A stretch of 64,000 bases of DNA from an uncultured Leptotrichia sp. (lineage in GTDB: Bacteria > Fusobacteriota > Fusobacteriia > Fusobacteriales > Leptotrichiaceae): assembly GCA_937925095.1 (NCBI GenBank), contig CALEXX010000003.1, forward strand, positions 1 through 64,000, given 5' to 3'. The translations under genes were made by a program, and so were the position numbers. Numbering within the stretch: position 1 is the first letter of the stretch; the number at the start of each line of letters is the position of its first letter. The notes below the pieces were generated by a model. That model was not told where the DNA came from. It saw nothing but the letters and a program-made list of their open reading frames with translations, and did no database searches. Positions 51,557 through 61,638 of this stretch are shown in pieces.

Positions 51557-53350
51557 TCATTTACTTGCTTTTATAGGTTCTTCTGCAGTTAATTCCCATT
51601 GTTCTACTCCTCTACCTTTTGAATTGGCATCATAACCTATATAATAATTTTTTACTCTTTTATTTACAGGAATTATTTCATATCTATATGTCAAAGGTAC
51701 TTCCACTGCCTGATTTATATAATATTTCTGCCATTTTTTATAAGCTTCTACTCTATAATCAGAGTTTTCTAGTGTCCTAGGACTTGAAATTTCAGCCATC
51801 AGTCTATTATTTTCATCTGAAACAAAACGTGTATAATTAAGTTGTGACCGTGGACCTTTCGCTCTCATTTCATCTAAATCAGTTCCAACTCCCCATGCAG
51901 CAAAGAAAACATCTATTTCAGGATCATCATTTTCTATTCTATCATAAAATTCATAGAATCCCATTAACATATCTCTTGAAGGTACTGCATATATCCCAAT
52001 TTTATCCCATTGCTCAAGATAATAATTAAGTAATTCTTTACTTATTTCTCCACCAGACATTACAGCAACATTTACTTCAAACTGCTCGCCATTTTTATTT
52101 TCCCTGTATCCATCTCCATCGATATCTTTGTACCCTGCTTCATCTAAAAGTTTTTTTGCCTTTTCAGGGTTATACGGAAAACCTTCTATATCTTTTGTAT
52201 AGTATTTTTTAACTATCGGAGGAACAGCCATTGTAGCTCTTTCCCTCATTTCATAATATTTTTTTATCATTTTATCTACATTTAGTCCATAAGCAAGAGC
52301 TTGCCTTAGTCTTATATCAGACATTTTTGCATTTGGGTCTGTAATATTTATTCCTTTTTCCTTATCATATTTTCCTAACTTAAATCCCATATATGAATAG
52401 TACATTTCCTGTCTTCCTAGTATTTCCAAATTATTAAAATCTTTAAATGATTTGTATAATTCTGCAGGAATTTGCAATGCTATATCGTATTCCCCTCTTT
52501 TCAGTTCTGAAGCTATAATCTCTGAATTTACTACTTCTACTATTACCTTATATATTTTTGGCTTACCTTTGAAATAATATGAATTTGCTGTAAGCTCTAA
52601 TTTTTTTCCCTGAATCCCACCTGTTACAGTATACGCACCTAATGTTACTATTTTATTTCTTATTTTTTCTGATTTTTCCAAATCTTTTATTGGAACATCT
52701 ATTAGATAATGTTTAGGAAGAGCAAATCCTATAAGTCCATTGCCTATTGTATAAACTCCCTGTCCTAATTCTGTGAATGAAATTTCCACTACTTTCTCAT
52801 TTATTTTTTTTATTCCAGAAATATTAGAAGATTTTCCTTCATGAAAATCTTTCATTCCAACAATTTTTTCACTGGCATCACTATATCTTATACCTGTATA
52901 ATCTTTATTTCCAATAACTTCATAGCTATAAATAATATCATCTGATGTTAAAGGTTTCCCATCTGACCATTTTATATCATTTTTTATTTTTATAGTGACT
53001 TTTTTCTTTGATGCATCTACATGCATTTCTGCTATTCCTGTATTTGTGACCTCAAAATTTTCATCTATCTCGAATATGGCACTTCCTAAAAAATTATCTA
53101 TGATTGTTCCATCGTAACTGTCAGAAGAAAAAGCTTCATTCAAAATTCCTACCAATGGTGTATCTTTTACTATTGCAACCTTTAAAACAGCATTTTTTAC
53201 TGCAGGTGCATCATTTGTAGTTTCAATAGGAAAATCTAACTGTTTTGTTTTAATTATTTTCGATTTTATATTTTTATTATTTCCGTAACTATAAACTGTT
53301 ATCAATAGCAATACAATCATTAATATTGATATTTTTTTTTCTTTCTTCAT
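51557..53350 (-). CDS. Oligopeptide substrate-binding protein, paralogue 4, lacking a lipobox
   Basis: 597 residues, SBP family 5. The N-terminus 'ILMIVLLLITVYSYGNNKNIKSKIIKTK' has a hydrophobic signal but no Cys where the other three have 'ACGPG' or 'SCGPG'. It could be released to the periplasm by signal peptidase I or kept as an anchored protein. It is also the most diverged of the four ('EIISSELKRGEYDIA', 'YYLEQWDKIGIYAVP'). First of the tandem array, separated from oppC by a terminator. Confidence 0.88.
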   Translation of the reverse strand: MKKEKKISILMIVLLLITVYSYGNNKNIKSKIIKTKQLDFPIETTNDAPAVKNAVLKVAIVKDTPLVGILNEAFSSDSYDGTIIDNFLGSAIFEIDENFEVTNTGIAEMHVDASKKKVTIKIKNDIKWSDGKPLTSDDIIYSYEVIGNKDYTGIRYSDASEKIVGMKDFHEGKSSNISGIKKINEKVVEISFTELGQGVYTIGNGLIGFALPKHYLIDVPIKDLEKSEKIRNKIVTLGAYTVTGGIQGKKLELTANSYYFKGKPKIYKVIVEVVNSEIIASELKRGEYDIALQIPAELYKSFKDFNNLEILGRQEMYYSYMGFKLGKYDKEKGINITDPNAKMSDIRLRQALAYGLNVDKMIKKYYEMRERATMAVPPIVKKYYTKDIEGFPYNPEKAKKLLDEAGYKDIDGDGYRENKNGEQFEVNVAVMSGGEISKELLNYYLEQWDKIGIYAVPSRDMLMGFYEFYDRIENDDPEIDVFFAAWGVGTDLDEMRAKGPRSQLNYTRFVSDENNRLMAEISSPRTLENSDYRVEAYKKWQKYYINQAVEVPLTYRYEIIPVNKRVKNYYIGYDANSKGRGVEQWELTAEEPIKASK

Positions 53351-53455
53351 AGCACTTCTCCTATAATCAGCTTTTATTAATAAAACCTTGCCGAATAAAT
53401 ATCACTTTCATATATCCTATGAATTTTTCTCTGTTTTTGAAAAAGTTTTTCAAAA

Positions 53456-53522
53456 AAACGGAATGTTTAACAATATATGCTTTTGAAATATACATTTCTT
53501 AACTCCATTAAACAGTCCGTTT
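53456..53522 (-). terminator. Terminator after oppC
   Basis: On the minus strand AAACGGACTGTTTAA pairs with TTAAACATTCCGTTT, with small mismatches, followed by T4. It separates the transporter operon from the binding-protein genes. Confidence 0.7.
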
Positions 53523-53559
53523 CATATTTCCATTTTTCAGTAAATTTATTAAATTAAAA

Positions 53560-54468
53560 CTATCCTAATCTTTGTCTTGCATCTGCCGCTCTCTTTAAAG
53601 CCTGTCCAACATAGTTGATACAAAGCATCATTATTAATATCAGTATTGATGCTGGAAGCCATATCCAAAGCTTTGAAGACAATACTTCCGGATCTGTTGC
53701 GTATCCTACAAGTGTTCCCAAACTAGGTATTGAAGGTGGCAATCCAAATCCAAGGAAACTAAGTCCTGTTTCTATTCCTATATTACCTGCTAAAGCCAAT
53801 GTTGAGTCAACTATTATAATTGAACTTATATTTGGCAGTACTTCCCTGAATATTATTTTTAAATCGCTTGTTCCCATTGTCTTTGACGCATGAACATAAT
53901 CCCTTCTACTTTCTGAAAGTGCCTTACTTCTTATAAGTCTCGCAGTTCCTACCCAGTAGAAAGCCGTCATTATGAAAACAAAACTCATAATATTATATTT
54001 TGGCACAATAGTTATAAATACTATTACAAGCATTAATTGTGGCAATATCATTATAAAATCTATTAATCTCATAATCAGGTCATCTACTATCCCACCATAA
54101 TATCCTGCTACAAGCCCTACTACTATCCCTATTCCGGAAGTTAAAATTGTAATTGTAATCCCTATTATAATTGAGTTTCTAGCTCCTATTATAAGCTGGC
54201 CTAAAATATCCCTTCCTCCGGAATCTGCTCCAAGATAAAATCCTTCACCAGGTGCCGCATATTTGTCAAGAAGACTTATTTTCATTATTTCTTCCTGATT
54301 TGTAAGGAATGCACCGATAAATATTGTCAAAAACAGTACTCCTAGAATTATAAGGGAAATTATAGCAAACTTATCTTTTTTTATTTCCCTCATTATAACT
54401 GTAAATCCTGTCGGCTTTTCACTGACAGTTATATTATTATTTTCCGTCTTATTTTTATCCTTTTTCAC
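53560..54468 (-). CDS. oppC: Peptide ABC transporter permease OppC
   Basis: 302 residues, several membrane helices, GTG start at 54468. Binding-protein-dependent permease signature 'TMGTSDLKIIFREVLPNISSIIIVDSTLALAG' (EAA-like loop) and 'FLGFGLPPSIPSLGTLVGYA'. An N-terminal cytoplasmic stretch precedes helix 1, as in OppC/DppC. It pairs with OppB to form the channel. 10 bp after oppB. Confidence 0.95.
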   Translation of the reverse strand: MKKDKNKTENNNITVSEKPTGFTVIMREIKKDKFAIISLIILGVLFLTIFIGAFLTNQEEIMKISLLDKYAAPGEGFYLGADSGGRDILGQLIIGARNSIIIGITITILTSGIGIVVGLVAGYYGGIVDDLIMRLIDFIMILPQLMLVIVFITIVPKYNIMSFVFIMTAFYWVGTARLIRSKALSESRRDYVHASKTMGTSDLKIIFREVLPNISSIIIVDSTLALAGNIGIETGLSFLGFGLPPSIPSLGTLVGYATDPEVLSSKLWIWLPASILILIMMLCINYVGQALKRAADARQRLG

Positions 54469-54478
54469 TCTATATCAC

Positions 54479-55441
54479 CTACTCTATTCTGATTCTTGGA
54501 TCTACTATACTTAAGATAATATCTGATAGTAAACTTCCCATCAATGTTAAAAATCCGAACAATAAAATCAATGCAGTAACTACACTGTAATCTCTTGATC
54601 CGATAGACGATATAAACAGATTTCCCATTCCTGGATAACTGAATATTCTTTCTATGAATATTGAACCACTTAAAAGTCCTGTAATTGAATATCCAAAGAA
54701 TGCAGCTATTGGTAAAATTGAGTTTCTAAATATATGTCTTGAATACACTACATTTTCAGGTACACCTTTACTTCTCGCAGTTTTTACATAATCAAGTGAT
54801 TTTGCATCAATTATTTCATTTCTTAAATACTGTATTGTACCTGTTGTATTAAGTATTGCATATGTTATTGCCGGTAACAGTATATGATGTATTCTGTCAA
54901 TGAAATATTTAAATGTTCCAGGTGTTAATCCGATTGTAACTGATCCTGTAGTTGGGAACCATCCTAATGTATATCCAAAGAACCATACCATTATAAGCGA
55001 TAATACGAATGTAGGTATAGTGTAACTCACATAGTTATATAATGTAACTCCTCTGTCAAGAAGTGAATTCTGATATCTTCCTGAAAGCACTCCTAAAGGT
55101 ATTGCCAGCGTATATGTAAGTATCATACTGAACAACGACAATATAAATGTATTGTTTACCCTCTGCCCTATTAAAGTACTTACAGGCAGTTTATATGTAT
55201 AACTCATTCCAAAATTACCTTTAAAGGCATTTCCCATCCATCTTATATACTGTACATGCCAAGGATCATAAAATCCTGCTTTTCTTCTCAGCTCTTCCAA
55301 TACAGCCGGACTTGTCTGAGGTGTTATCAATCCAGTAAAAGGATCTCCCGGCATTTTCTTGGCAAGTATAAATATCAATATACTCAATATGAATAATTGA
55401 GGTATCATTACTAATACTCTTCTCAATACTGTTTTCCACAT
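54479..55441 (-). CDS. oppB: Peptide ABC transporter permease OppB
   Basis: 320 residues, 'RRVLVMIPQLFILSILIFILAKKMPGDPF' opening (helix 1 and the conserved PGDP), then the EAA loop 'TARSKGVPENVVYSRHIFRNSILPIAAFFG'. The oppF TAA is one base before its ATG, so coupling is likely. Inner-membrane half of the channel. Confidence 0.95.
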   Translation of the reverse strand: MWKTVLRRVLVMIPQLFILSILIFILAKKMPGDPFTGLITPQTSPAVLEELRRKAGFYDPWHVQYIRWMGNAFKGNFGMSYTYKLPVSTLIGQRVNNTFILSLFSMILTYTLAIPLGVLSGRYQNSLLDRGVTLYNYVSYTIPTFVLSLIMVWFFGYTLGWFPTTGSVTIGLTPGTFKYFIDRIHHILLPAITYAILNTTGTIQYLRNEIIDAKSLDYVKTARSKGVPENVVYSRHIFRNSILPIAAFFGYSITGLLSGSIFIERIFSYPGMGNLFISSIGSRDYSVVTALILLFGFLTLMGSLLSDIILSIVDPRIRIE

Positions 55442-55442
55442 C

Positions 55443-56390
55443 TTACTTTTCTCCTCCTTTTACCTTATGTGCCAAGGCGGCATAGTGAGTATCTGTTAAT
55501 TTCTGTAAATCATATACTTTTCCATTTGCATCATAATATTCCAGCTCATTTTCCCTATATTCCTTTTCAACAGCAAGTCTTCTTAATTTATTTGACTCCC
55601 TGTGATTAGGATTTACTTCAGGAATGGCAGCTATAAGTCTTTTTGTATATATATGCTGTGGATTATTGTAGATATCAGCCTTTTCACCAGTTTCTACAAA
55701 ACGTCCTCTATACATTATAGATATATGGTCACACATATGTTTTACAACTCCAAGGTCATGCGAAATAAACAAATAGCTCAATCCAAACTGTTTCTGAATT
55801 TCCTTCATGTAGTTCAGAACTTGTGCCTGAACTGACAAGTCAAGAGCTGAAACAGGTTCATCCGCAATAATTAATTTTGGTTTTATTGCTACTGCCCTTG
55901 CAACTCCAATTCTCTGTCTTTGTCCTCCGGAAAATTCATGAGGATATTTATAAAGTGCATCATCAGTCATTCCAACTATTTCAAGAAGTTCAGAAACTCT
56001 TCTGCTTTCTTCCTTGTCAGTAAGATTTTCAAAATTTCTCAAAGGTTCAGCTATAATATCAATTATTCTCTTTTTTGGATTCAAACTTGAAAGCGAATCC
56101 TGGAATATCATCTGTATATTCTGATTGTAATCTGATTTTCTGCTTCTTCTTTTTTCAATTACTTTTCCTTCATATGTAATTGTTCCATCCTTTATTTTTT
56201 CAAGTCCTATAATTGCTTTTCCAATTGTTGACTTTCCTGATCCAGATTCTCCTACAAGACCATAAGTTTTTCCCTTTTCTATCATCAAATCTACACCGTC
56301 TACCGCGTAAACATGATCTACAATTCTATTAAAAAAACCGCCTCGAATAGGATAATGAACCTTTAGATTCTTTATTTCAATAAAGCTCAT
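55443..56390 (-). CDS. oppF: Peptide ABC transporter ATPase OppF
   Basis: About 315 residues from ATG 56390 (GGAGG before it; 56411 lies in oppD). Walker A 'GLVGESGSGKSTIGK', signature 'LSGGQRQRIGVARA' type ('FSGGQRQRIGVARA'), Walker B 'KLIIADEPVSALD'. The C-terminal oligopeptide motif region ('YTKRLIAAIPEVNP') marks Opp/Dpp ATPases. Energises the OppBC channel with OppD. Confidence 0.95.
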   Translation of the reverse strand: MSFIEIKNLKVHYPIRGGFFNRIVDHVYAVDGVDLMIEKGKTYGLVGESGSGKSTIGKAIIGLEKIKDGTITYEGKVIEKRRSRKSDYNQNIQMIFQDSLSSLNPKKRIIDIIAEPLRNFENLTDKEESRRVSELLEIVGMTDDALYKYPHEFSGGQRQRIGVARAVAIKPKLIIADEPVSALDLSVQAQVLNYMKEIQKQFGLSYLFISHDLGVVKHMCDHISIMYRGRFVETGEKADIYNNPQHIYTKRLIAAIPEVNPNHRESNKLRRLAVEKEYRENELEYYDANGKVYDLQKLTDTHYAALAHKVKGGEK

Positions 56391-56391
56391 C

Positions 56392-57426
56392 TTATACTTC
56401 CTCCGATTCATGATTATTTATTTTTTCTTCATTCTTATCTTCGAAATAGAAATTCTTCCAACATGTACATCTTACAAAATGTCCAGGTGAGATTTCATGC
56501 ATTTCCGGATTTTCTTCATGTTCCTCATGTCCAATCCATGGTATTCTAGGTGCAAATCTGCATCCTGTTCTCTTTAGATTTTTAAGAGACGGTACAGTTC
56601 CCTGTATTACATGCAATGTGTCTGATTCCTGTTCCATTTGAGGTATAGAATTCAGTAGTGATCTTGTATAAGGATGTTTCGGATTGTTAAACAATTCGTA
56701 TACTGAAGCTACTTCAACTACTTGACCTGCATACATTACAGCAACTCTGTCTGCCATTTCCGCAACTACTCCAAGGTCATGTGTTATAAGGATTATTCCA
56801 GCCTGTATTTCTTCCTGAAGTGATTTAAGTAAATCCAGTATTTGTGCCTGTATTGTAACGTCGAGCGCTGTTGTTGGTTCGTCAGCAATTATAATTGTAG
56901 GTTTACATGAAAGTGCTATTGCTGTCATTACACGTTGTCTCATTCCTCCTGAAAGCTCATGGGGAAACTGTCGTGCCACTCTTTCAGGTTTAGGTATTCC
57001 AACCTGTACAAGTAATTCCTGAACACGTTCTTTTCTCTGAGCCTTTGTCAGCTTAGTGTGATAGATTAATCCTTCTTCTATCTGCTCTTCTACTCTCATC
57101 AAGGGATTTAATGCCGAAAGGGGATCCTGGAATATCATTCCTATGTCATTTCCTCTTACTTCATTATACTCAGCTTCAGTCAAAGTGAGTAAATTTCTTC
57201 CCTTGTAGATGATTTCTCCTTCCGACTTCGTATTTATAGGATTATGTAATCCTATAACAGACGTCGCAAGTGTACTTTTTCCACAACCTGATTCTCCAAC
57301 TATTGCAAGTATTTCGTTCTTGTTAAGCTCAAGCGTGACATTGTCCACAGCAGGATAATATGCATCTTTAATACGAAAACTCGTATATAAGTTGTTGATT
57401 TTCAACAAAGTCTTGTTCTCTTCCAC
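56392..57426 (-). CDS. oppD: Peptide ABC transporter ATPase OppD
   Basis: About 344 residues from GTG 57426, which follows AAGAGGAG; a TTG at 57447 would overlap that site. Walker A 'IVGESGCGKSTLATSV', signature 'LSGGMRQRVMTAIALS', Walker B 'TIIIADEPTTALD'. The C-terminus has the Cys-containing iron-sulfur-like stretch of OppD ('GCRFAPRIPW', 'VRCTCW'). First gene of the transporter operon, overlapping oppF by a few bases. Confidence 0.95.
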   Translation of the reverse strand: MEENKTLLKINNLYTSFRIKDAYYPAVDNVTLELNKNEILAIVGESGCGKSTLATSVIGLHNPINTKSEGEIIYKGRNLLTLTEAEYNEVRGNDIGMIFQDPLSALNPLMRVEEQIEEGLIYHTKLTKAQRKERVQELLVQVGIPKPERVARQFPHELSGGMRQRVMTAIALSCKPTIIIADEPTTALDVTIQAQILDLLKSLQEEIQAGIILITHDLGVVAEMADRVAVMYAGQVVEVASVYELFNNPKHPYTRSLLNSIPQMEQESDTLHVIQGTVPSLKNLKRTGCRFAPRIPWIGHEEHEENPEMHEISPGHFVRCTCWKNFYFEDKNEEKINNHESEEV

Positions 57427-57524
57427 TTTTCTTCTCCTCTTACTCAAAATATATTTATTACTATTATTTATCTTTGATCGTTCTATTATACCACATTTTA
57501 ATATTTTTCAATACTTTTTTTTTT

Positions 57525-57577
57525 AAAAAACGCCCCTAAACACTAACTTCATTCTCAGTTATATATTTAGAAAGGCG
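57525..57577 (-). terminator. Terminator after fruA
   Basis: CGCC-CTAAA arm pairs with TTTAG-GGCG across a long loop; on the minus strand T6 follows. Moderate stem. Confidence 0.55.
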
Positions 57578-57735
57578 ATTTTTACCAATTTATATATTTT
57601 ATTTATCTTTTCTATATGCTACATTTATCTTTTTTATTTTCATAGCTTTTTACATTATTTTTCCCTTTAAAGTACCCCTATACTTTAAATTTTTCAAAAT
57701 TGTCTTTTCACTTTTTATACTTGAAGCTGTCCCAA

Positions 57736-59670
57736 TTATTCAGTTACTTTTTTTCTTAATATTCCTAAAATTACTGCCGCAACTAAACTTCCAAGCAATA
57801 TTGATATTAAATATAAGAAGAAATTGTTACTTAATGCCATTACAAGTATTCCACCATGAGGTGCAGGTATTTTTATCTGGAATAATCCTACTAATGCACC
57901 TGCTATTGCAGAACCAATTACACTTGCCGGAATTACTCTCGTAGGATCTGCCGCCGCATAAGGAATTGCTCCTTCTGTTATAAATGACAATCCCATTATG
58001 TAGTTAGTCAGTCCTGCTTCTCTTTCCTGTGCAGTAAATTTATTCTTAAACAATTGTGACGCCATTGCAATTGCTATTGGTGGTACCATTCCACCTGCCA
58101 TAACTGCCGCCATTGAGAAACTTCCACCTGTTGTCATAGTTGTTGCAAGTGTTCCTGTTCCAAATACGTAAGCAACTTTATTTATAGGTCCTCCCATGTC
58201 AAGAGCCATCATACCACCTAATAAAGCACCTAATAATACTGCACTTGCCCCTTGCATTGAAGCCAATCCATTATTCATCCATACATTTAACCCTGTTGCA
58301 ATTGGGTTAATAATAAGCCACATTACTGAACCAGTTATTAATACTGAAAATACTGGATAGAATAAAATCATTTTTAATCCATTTAAAGCCTTAGGTAACC
58401 CTTTAAATGCCCACACTAGAAATTTAACAACATAACCTGCCAGGAATCCACCTATTAACGCTCCTATAAATCCTGAAACAGGACCATTTTCAACAAGAGG
58501 AGTACTAGCCAGAAGTCCAGCTACAAGTCCCGGAGTTAAGGCTGCCCTTTCACTTATACTGTAAGCTATGTATCCACCCAATATTGGCAAGAATAATCCA
58601 AATGCAGCTTTTCCAACAGTCATAAACAATTTTGCCAGATAACTTGTTGAACCAAATCCACCACCGGCATTTGCATGCCCTGTTATTGTATCTACTAAAA
58701 ATGCTAACGCTATCAATATTCCTCCACTTATTACTAATGGAAGCATATATGAGACCCCACTTAACAGATGTTTGTAAAGTCCTTTTTTCTCAGAAGAAGA
58801 CCCTTCTGAAGCTTCTGAAGAACCGCTTGCATGAAAAATTGGAGCCTGTCCATCTAAGACCTTCTGGATTAATCCTTTTGCATTATTTATTCCTTCTTTT
58901 GCTTCAACTTGAATTAAAGGTTTTCCATTAAATCTATTTACTTCAATATTTCTGTTTATTGCCAGAATTACACCTTTTGCTTTCTTTATATCATCTTCTG
59001 TAAGTACATCTTTTCTTCCGTCTGCCCCATTTGTTTCTACTTTTATCTTTACACCCATCTCATCTGCAGCTTTCTTTAATGCCTCTGCCGCCATATAAGT
59101 GTGTGCAATTCCTGTAGGACAAGCTGTTGCAGCTATTATATAAGGTTTATCTTCTGAAATTTGACTATTTCCAGTTTCAGCAACTTCTTCTTTTTTTTCT
59201 TCCCCTGAAAACTTTTCAGCTTCAGCTTTATTAATAATATCCACCACTTCATCTGCTGTTGCGGCGTTTTCAAGAGCCGCTTTAAAGTCATCATCCAGTA
59301 AAAGTTGTGACAATCTTGCAAGTGTTTCAATATGAGTATTATTTGCACCATCTGGAGCCGCAATCATAAAGAACAGTGTTGCAGGTTCTCCATCAAGGGA
59401 ATCATACTCAATCCCTTCTTTTTTTCTTCCCATTGCAAGTGCAGGTTCTTTTACAAATTCTGTCTTTGCGTGAGGAATTGCAATTCCTTCTCCAATTCCT
59501 GTTGAACTTTGTGCTTCCCTTGCCATTAAGGCATTTACATATCCCTCATAGTCATTCAGTACTCCTGTTTTTTCATGTAATTTTGCTAATTCTCTTATAA
59601 TTCCTGTTTTGTCAGTTGACTGTACATCCAGATTTATTCTATCTTTAATCAGTAAATCCGATATTTTCAT
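57736..59670 (-). CDS. fruA: Fructose-specific PTS transporter, EIIABC
   Basis: 644 residues. EIIA at the N-terminus with His67 ('GIAIPHAKT'), EIIB with Cys184 ('ATACPTGIAHTYMAAEAL'), then an acidic/Ser linker and EIIC (about 290-644) with about nine membrane helices. Takes up fructose and phosphorylates it to fructose 1-phosphate using HPr. The start overlaps the fruK stop region; the GGAGG ribosome site lies in the end of fruK. Confidence 0.96.
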   Translation of the reverse strand: MKISDLLIKDRINLDVQSTDKTGIIRELAKLHEKTGVLNDYEGYVNALMAREAQSSTGIGEGIAIPHAKTEFVKEPALAMGRKKEGIEYDSLDGEPATLFFMIAAPDGANNTHIETLARLSQLLLDDDFKAALENAATADEVVDIINKAEAEKFSGEEKKEEVAETGNSQISEDKPYIIAATACPTGIAHTYMAAEALKKAADEMGVKIKVETNGADGRKDVLTEDDIKKAKGVILAINRNIEVNRFNGKPLIQVEAKEGINNAKGLIQKVLDGQAPIFHASGSSEASEGSSSEKKGLYKHLLSGVSYMLPLVISGGILIALAFLVDTITGHANAGGGFGSTSYLAKLFMTVGKAAFGLFLPILGGYIAYSISERAALTPGLVAGLLASTPLVENGPVSGFIGALIGGFLAGYVVKFLVWAFKGLPKALNGLKMILFYPVFSVLITGSVMWLIINPIATGLNVWMNNGLASMQGASAVLLGALLGGMMALDMGGPINKVAYVFGTGTLATTMTTGGSFSMAAVMAGGMVPPIAIAMASQLFKNKFTAQEREAGLTNYIMGLSFITEGAIPYAAADPTRVIPASVIGSAIAGALVGLFQIKIPAPHGGILVMALSNNFFLYLISILLGSLVAAVILGILRKKVTE

Positions 59671-59673
59671 ACT

Positions 59674-60591
59674 CTATACATCCTCCTTGATTATTTTTAT
59701 CTCTTTGTACAGTTTTTCAACAAGTTCATTTTCAGCCAATCCATACGAATAAGCTGTTGCACTTCCTGAAGCTACTGCTAACCTGAAAGAATCTTCTATC
59801 GAATATCCCTTCACATGTCCTGCAATAAATCCTGCAACCATTGAATCTCCGGCACCAATTGAGTTTATAAGTTCCCCTTTTGGTACAGTTGCCTCCAGTA
59901 CAAAGTCCTTATTTACGAGTAAAGCCCCATCTCCACCACGTGAAATAATAATATTTTTAACTCCTCTTTCCAAGAAAAACGAACATTTTTTTACTATTTC
60001 TTCTTTTGTTTCAAGCTTTTCATTAAACATATCCCTTAATTCATGTATATTCGGTTTAATGAAAAAGTTTCCATGTATATTATCTTGTAATAAATTTCCT
60101 CTTGTATCAAGCACTATTTCAACATCTGCTTTTACATTTTCTGATAATTCCTTATATATGCTTCTGCTTACACTTTCTGGAATACTTCCTGAAAGCACCA
60201 GAATGTCTCCATCCTTCAAATGTGAAATTTTTTCAGTAAGTTCTTTCAATTTTTCACCTGTAATTTCAGGTGATAATCCTGTAAGTTCTGTTTCTTTGTC
60301 ATTACCGTTTACTTTTACATTTATTCTTGTATTTCCTTCAAGCTCGACAAATTCTGCATTAATGTTGTCCTCTTTCAAATCTCTGACAATAAAATCTCCT
60401 ACAAAACCTGCAACATAACCTATTGCAGTAGATTCTACACCAAGATTCTTTAGAACTTTTGACACGTTTATTCCTTTTCCTCCCGCCCTGAAGTTTACTT
60501 TCTTACTCAAATTCAGATGTTCCGGCTTCAGTTCTTCTTCAAGATACATGTCATAATCCAGTGCAGGATTCAATGTAAGCGTATAAATCAT
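59674..60591 (-). CDS. fruK: 1-phosphofructokinase
   Basis: 305 residues, PfkB family: 'VNFRAGGKGINVSKVLKNLGVEST', 'GIIISRGGDGAL' type ('NIIISRGGDGAL') and the anion-hole motif 'SIGAGDSMVAGFIAG'. Converts fructose 1-phosphate to fructose 1,6-bisphosphate, the substrate of the Fba at 7.9 kb. Between fruR (73 bp upstream) and fruA. Confidence 0.95.
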   Translation of the reverse strand: MIYTLTLNPALDYDMYLEEELKPEHLNLSKKVNFRAGGKGINVSKVLKNLGVESTAIGYVAGFVGDFIVRDLKEDNINAEFVELEGNTRINVKVNGNDKETELTGLSPEITGEKLKELTEKISHLKDGDILVLSGSIPESVSRSIYKELSENVKADVEIVLDTRGNLLQDNIHGNFFIKPNIHELRDMFNEKLETKEEIVKKCSFFLERGVKNIIISRGGDGALLVNKDFVLEATVPKGELINSIGAGDSMVAGFIAGHVKGYSIEDSFRLAVASGSATAYSYGLAENELVEKLYKEIKIIKEDV

Positions 60592-60664
60592 ATTTCCTCC
60601 TTCTCTTTTTTATTGCAATATCATCTATCATAAACTGCTGTTATTAACATTACGTTTAATATTA

Positions 60665-61399
60665 CTAATAAAAATATTTTTTATATCTATTATTTTCTTT
60701 AATAGCCTTTTTAGTTGTAATTATCTTACAATTTTCCAGTGATGAAAACTTTATATTTGATATTTTGTCAAATTTATCTTCATCAGCCAGTATATACTTT
60801 TCTTCTGAAAGTTCCAGTACTTTTTTCTTTACCATTGCTTCATTAACTTCCGGTGTTGTAAAACCTGCCTTCAGGCTTACTCCATTTGTTCCCAGAAAGC
60901 ATTTATCAAACCGGTATTTATCAAGAAATTCAACTGTTTCAATACCTACAACTGCTCCTGTAAGTCCCTTTATTTCTCCACCTGTTACAATTGTCTTTAT
61001 ATTGTTTTTTAGTAATTCATCGATATGCATAGTCCCATTTGTTATAACCGTTACTTCAATGTCCTTTAATTTTTCAATAAGATAGAAAACCGTTGTTCCT
61101 GCATCAAGATAAATAAAATCTCCCTTTTTTATCCTTTTAAATGCTTTCTCGGCTATTTCCTTCTTTCCTTCAACATTTCTATTGAATCTGTCTGCGATTT
61201 TCGGATCAAAATTCAATTTTTCCAGTTGTGCAACTCCGCCTTTTATTTTTATCAACAGACCATTTTTATACATTTTTTCAATATCTCTTCTTATTGTTGA
61301 AGCAGAGACTTTCATTATACTGTCTAATTCCTGGTATGAAAGTCTTCCTTTCTTTTCCAGTTCATCCAATATTTTTTCAAATCTGTCTATTTCCAGCAT
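60665..61399 (-). CDS. fruR: DeoR-family regulator of the fructose operon
   Basis: 244 residues. N-terminal winged helix 'GRLSYQELDSIMKVSASTIRRDIEKMYKNG' followed by a sugar-phosphate-binding domain with 'YLDAGTTVFYLIEKL', 'VITNGTMH' and 'GTNGVS' type motifs. DeoR regulators of this gene position usually repress fru operons and respond to fructose 1-phosphate. First in the operon with its own promoter. Confidence 0.93.
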   Translation of the reverse strand: MLEIDRFEKILDELEKKGRLSYQELDSIMKVSASTIRRDIEKMYKNGLLIKIKGGVAQLEKLNFDPKIADRFNRNVEGKKEIAEKAFKRIKKGDFIYLDAGTTVFYLIEKLKDIEVTVITNGTMHIDELLKNNIKTIVTGGEIKGLTGAVVGIETVEFLDKYRFDKCFLGTNGVSLKAGFTTPEVNEAMVKKKVLELSEEKYILADEDKFDKISNIKFSSLENCKIITTKKAIKENNRYKKYFY

Positions 61400-61451
61400 C
61401 TCATCTTCTCATTTCTTAATTATTATTATTTTCTTCCCTTTTCTTGCCAAT

Positions 61452-61480
61452 ATAATATACTTTTTTTCCCACAATGTCAA
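61452..61480 (-). promoter_or_regulatory. Promoter of the fruRKA operon
   Basis: On the minus strand TTGACA (61475-61480), 17 bp, TATTAT (61452-61457). Confidence 0.75.
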
Positions 61481-61481
61481 T

Positions 61482-61521
61482 AATTTTTTTCAAAATTTTT
61501 CATTTTTTTTCATTTTTTTTC
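61482..61521 (-). promoter_or_regulatory. Phased A-tracts upstream of the fru promoter
   Basis: On the minus strand four A-runs of 5-8 bases, spaced about 10 bp, end just upstream of the -35. Such runs can act as an UP element or bend DNA. Confidence 0.5.
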
Positions 61522-61638
61522 AAAGCTTCTAATTTTACTGTTTTTAGTGTTCTAAGAATATATCATTTATAATTCTACTTATTTTCTAATATAAAAAATG
61601 TAATATATAGCTACACTAAAAAATGGAAGGAGTTTTTT

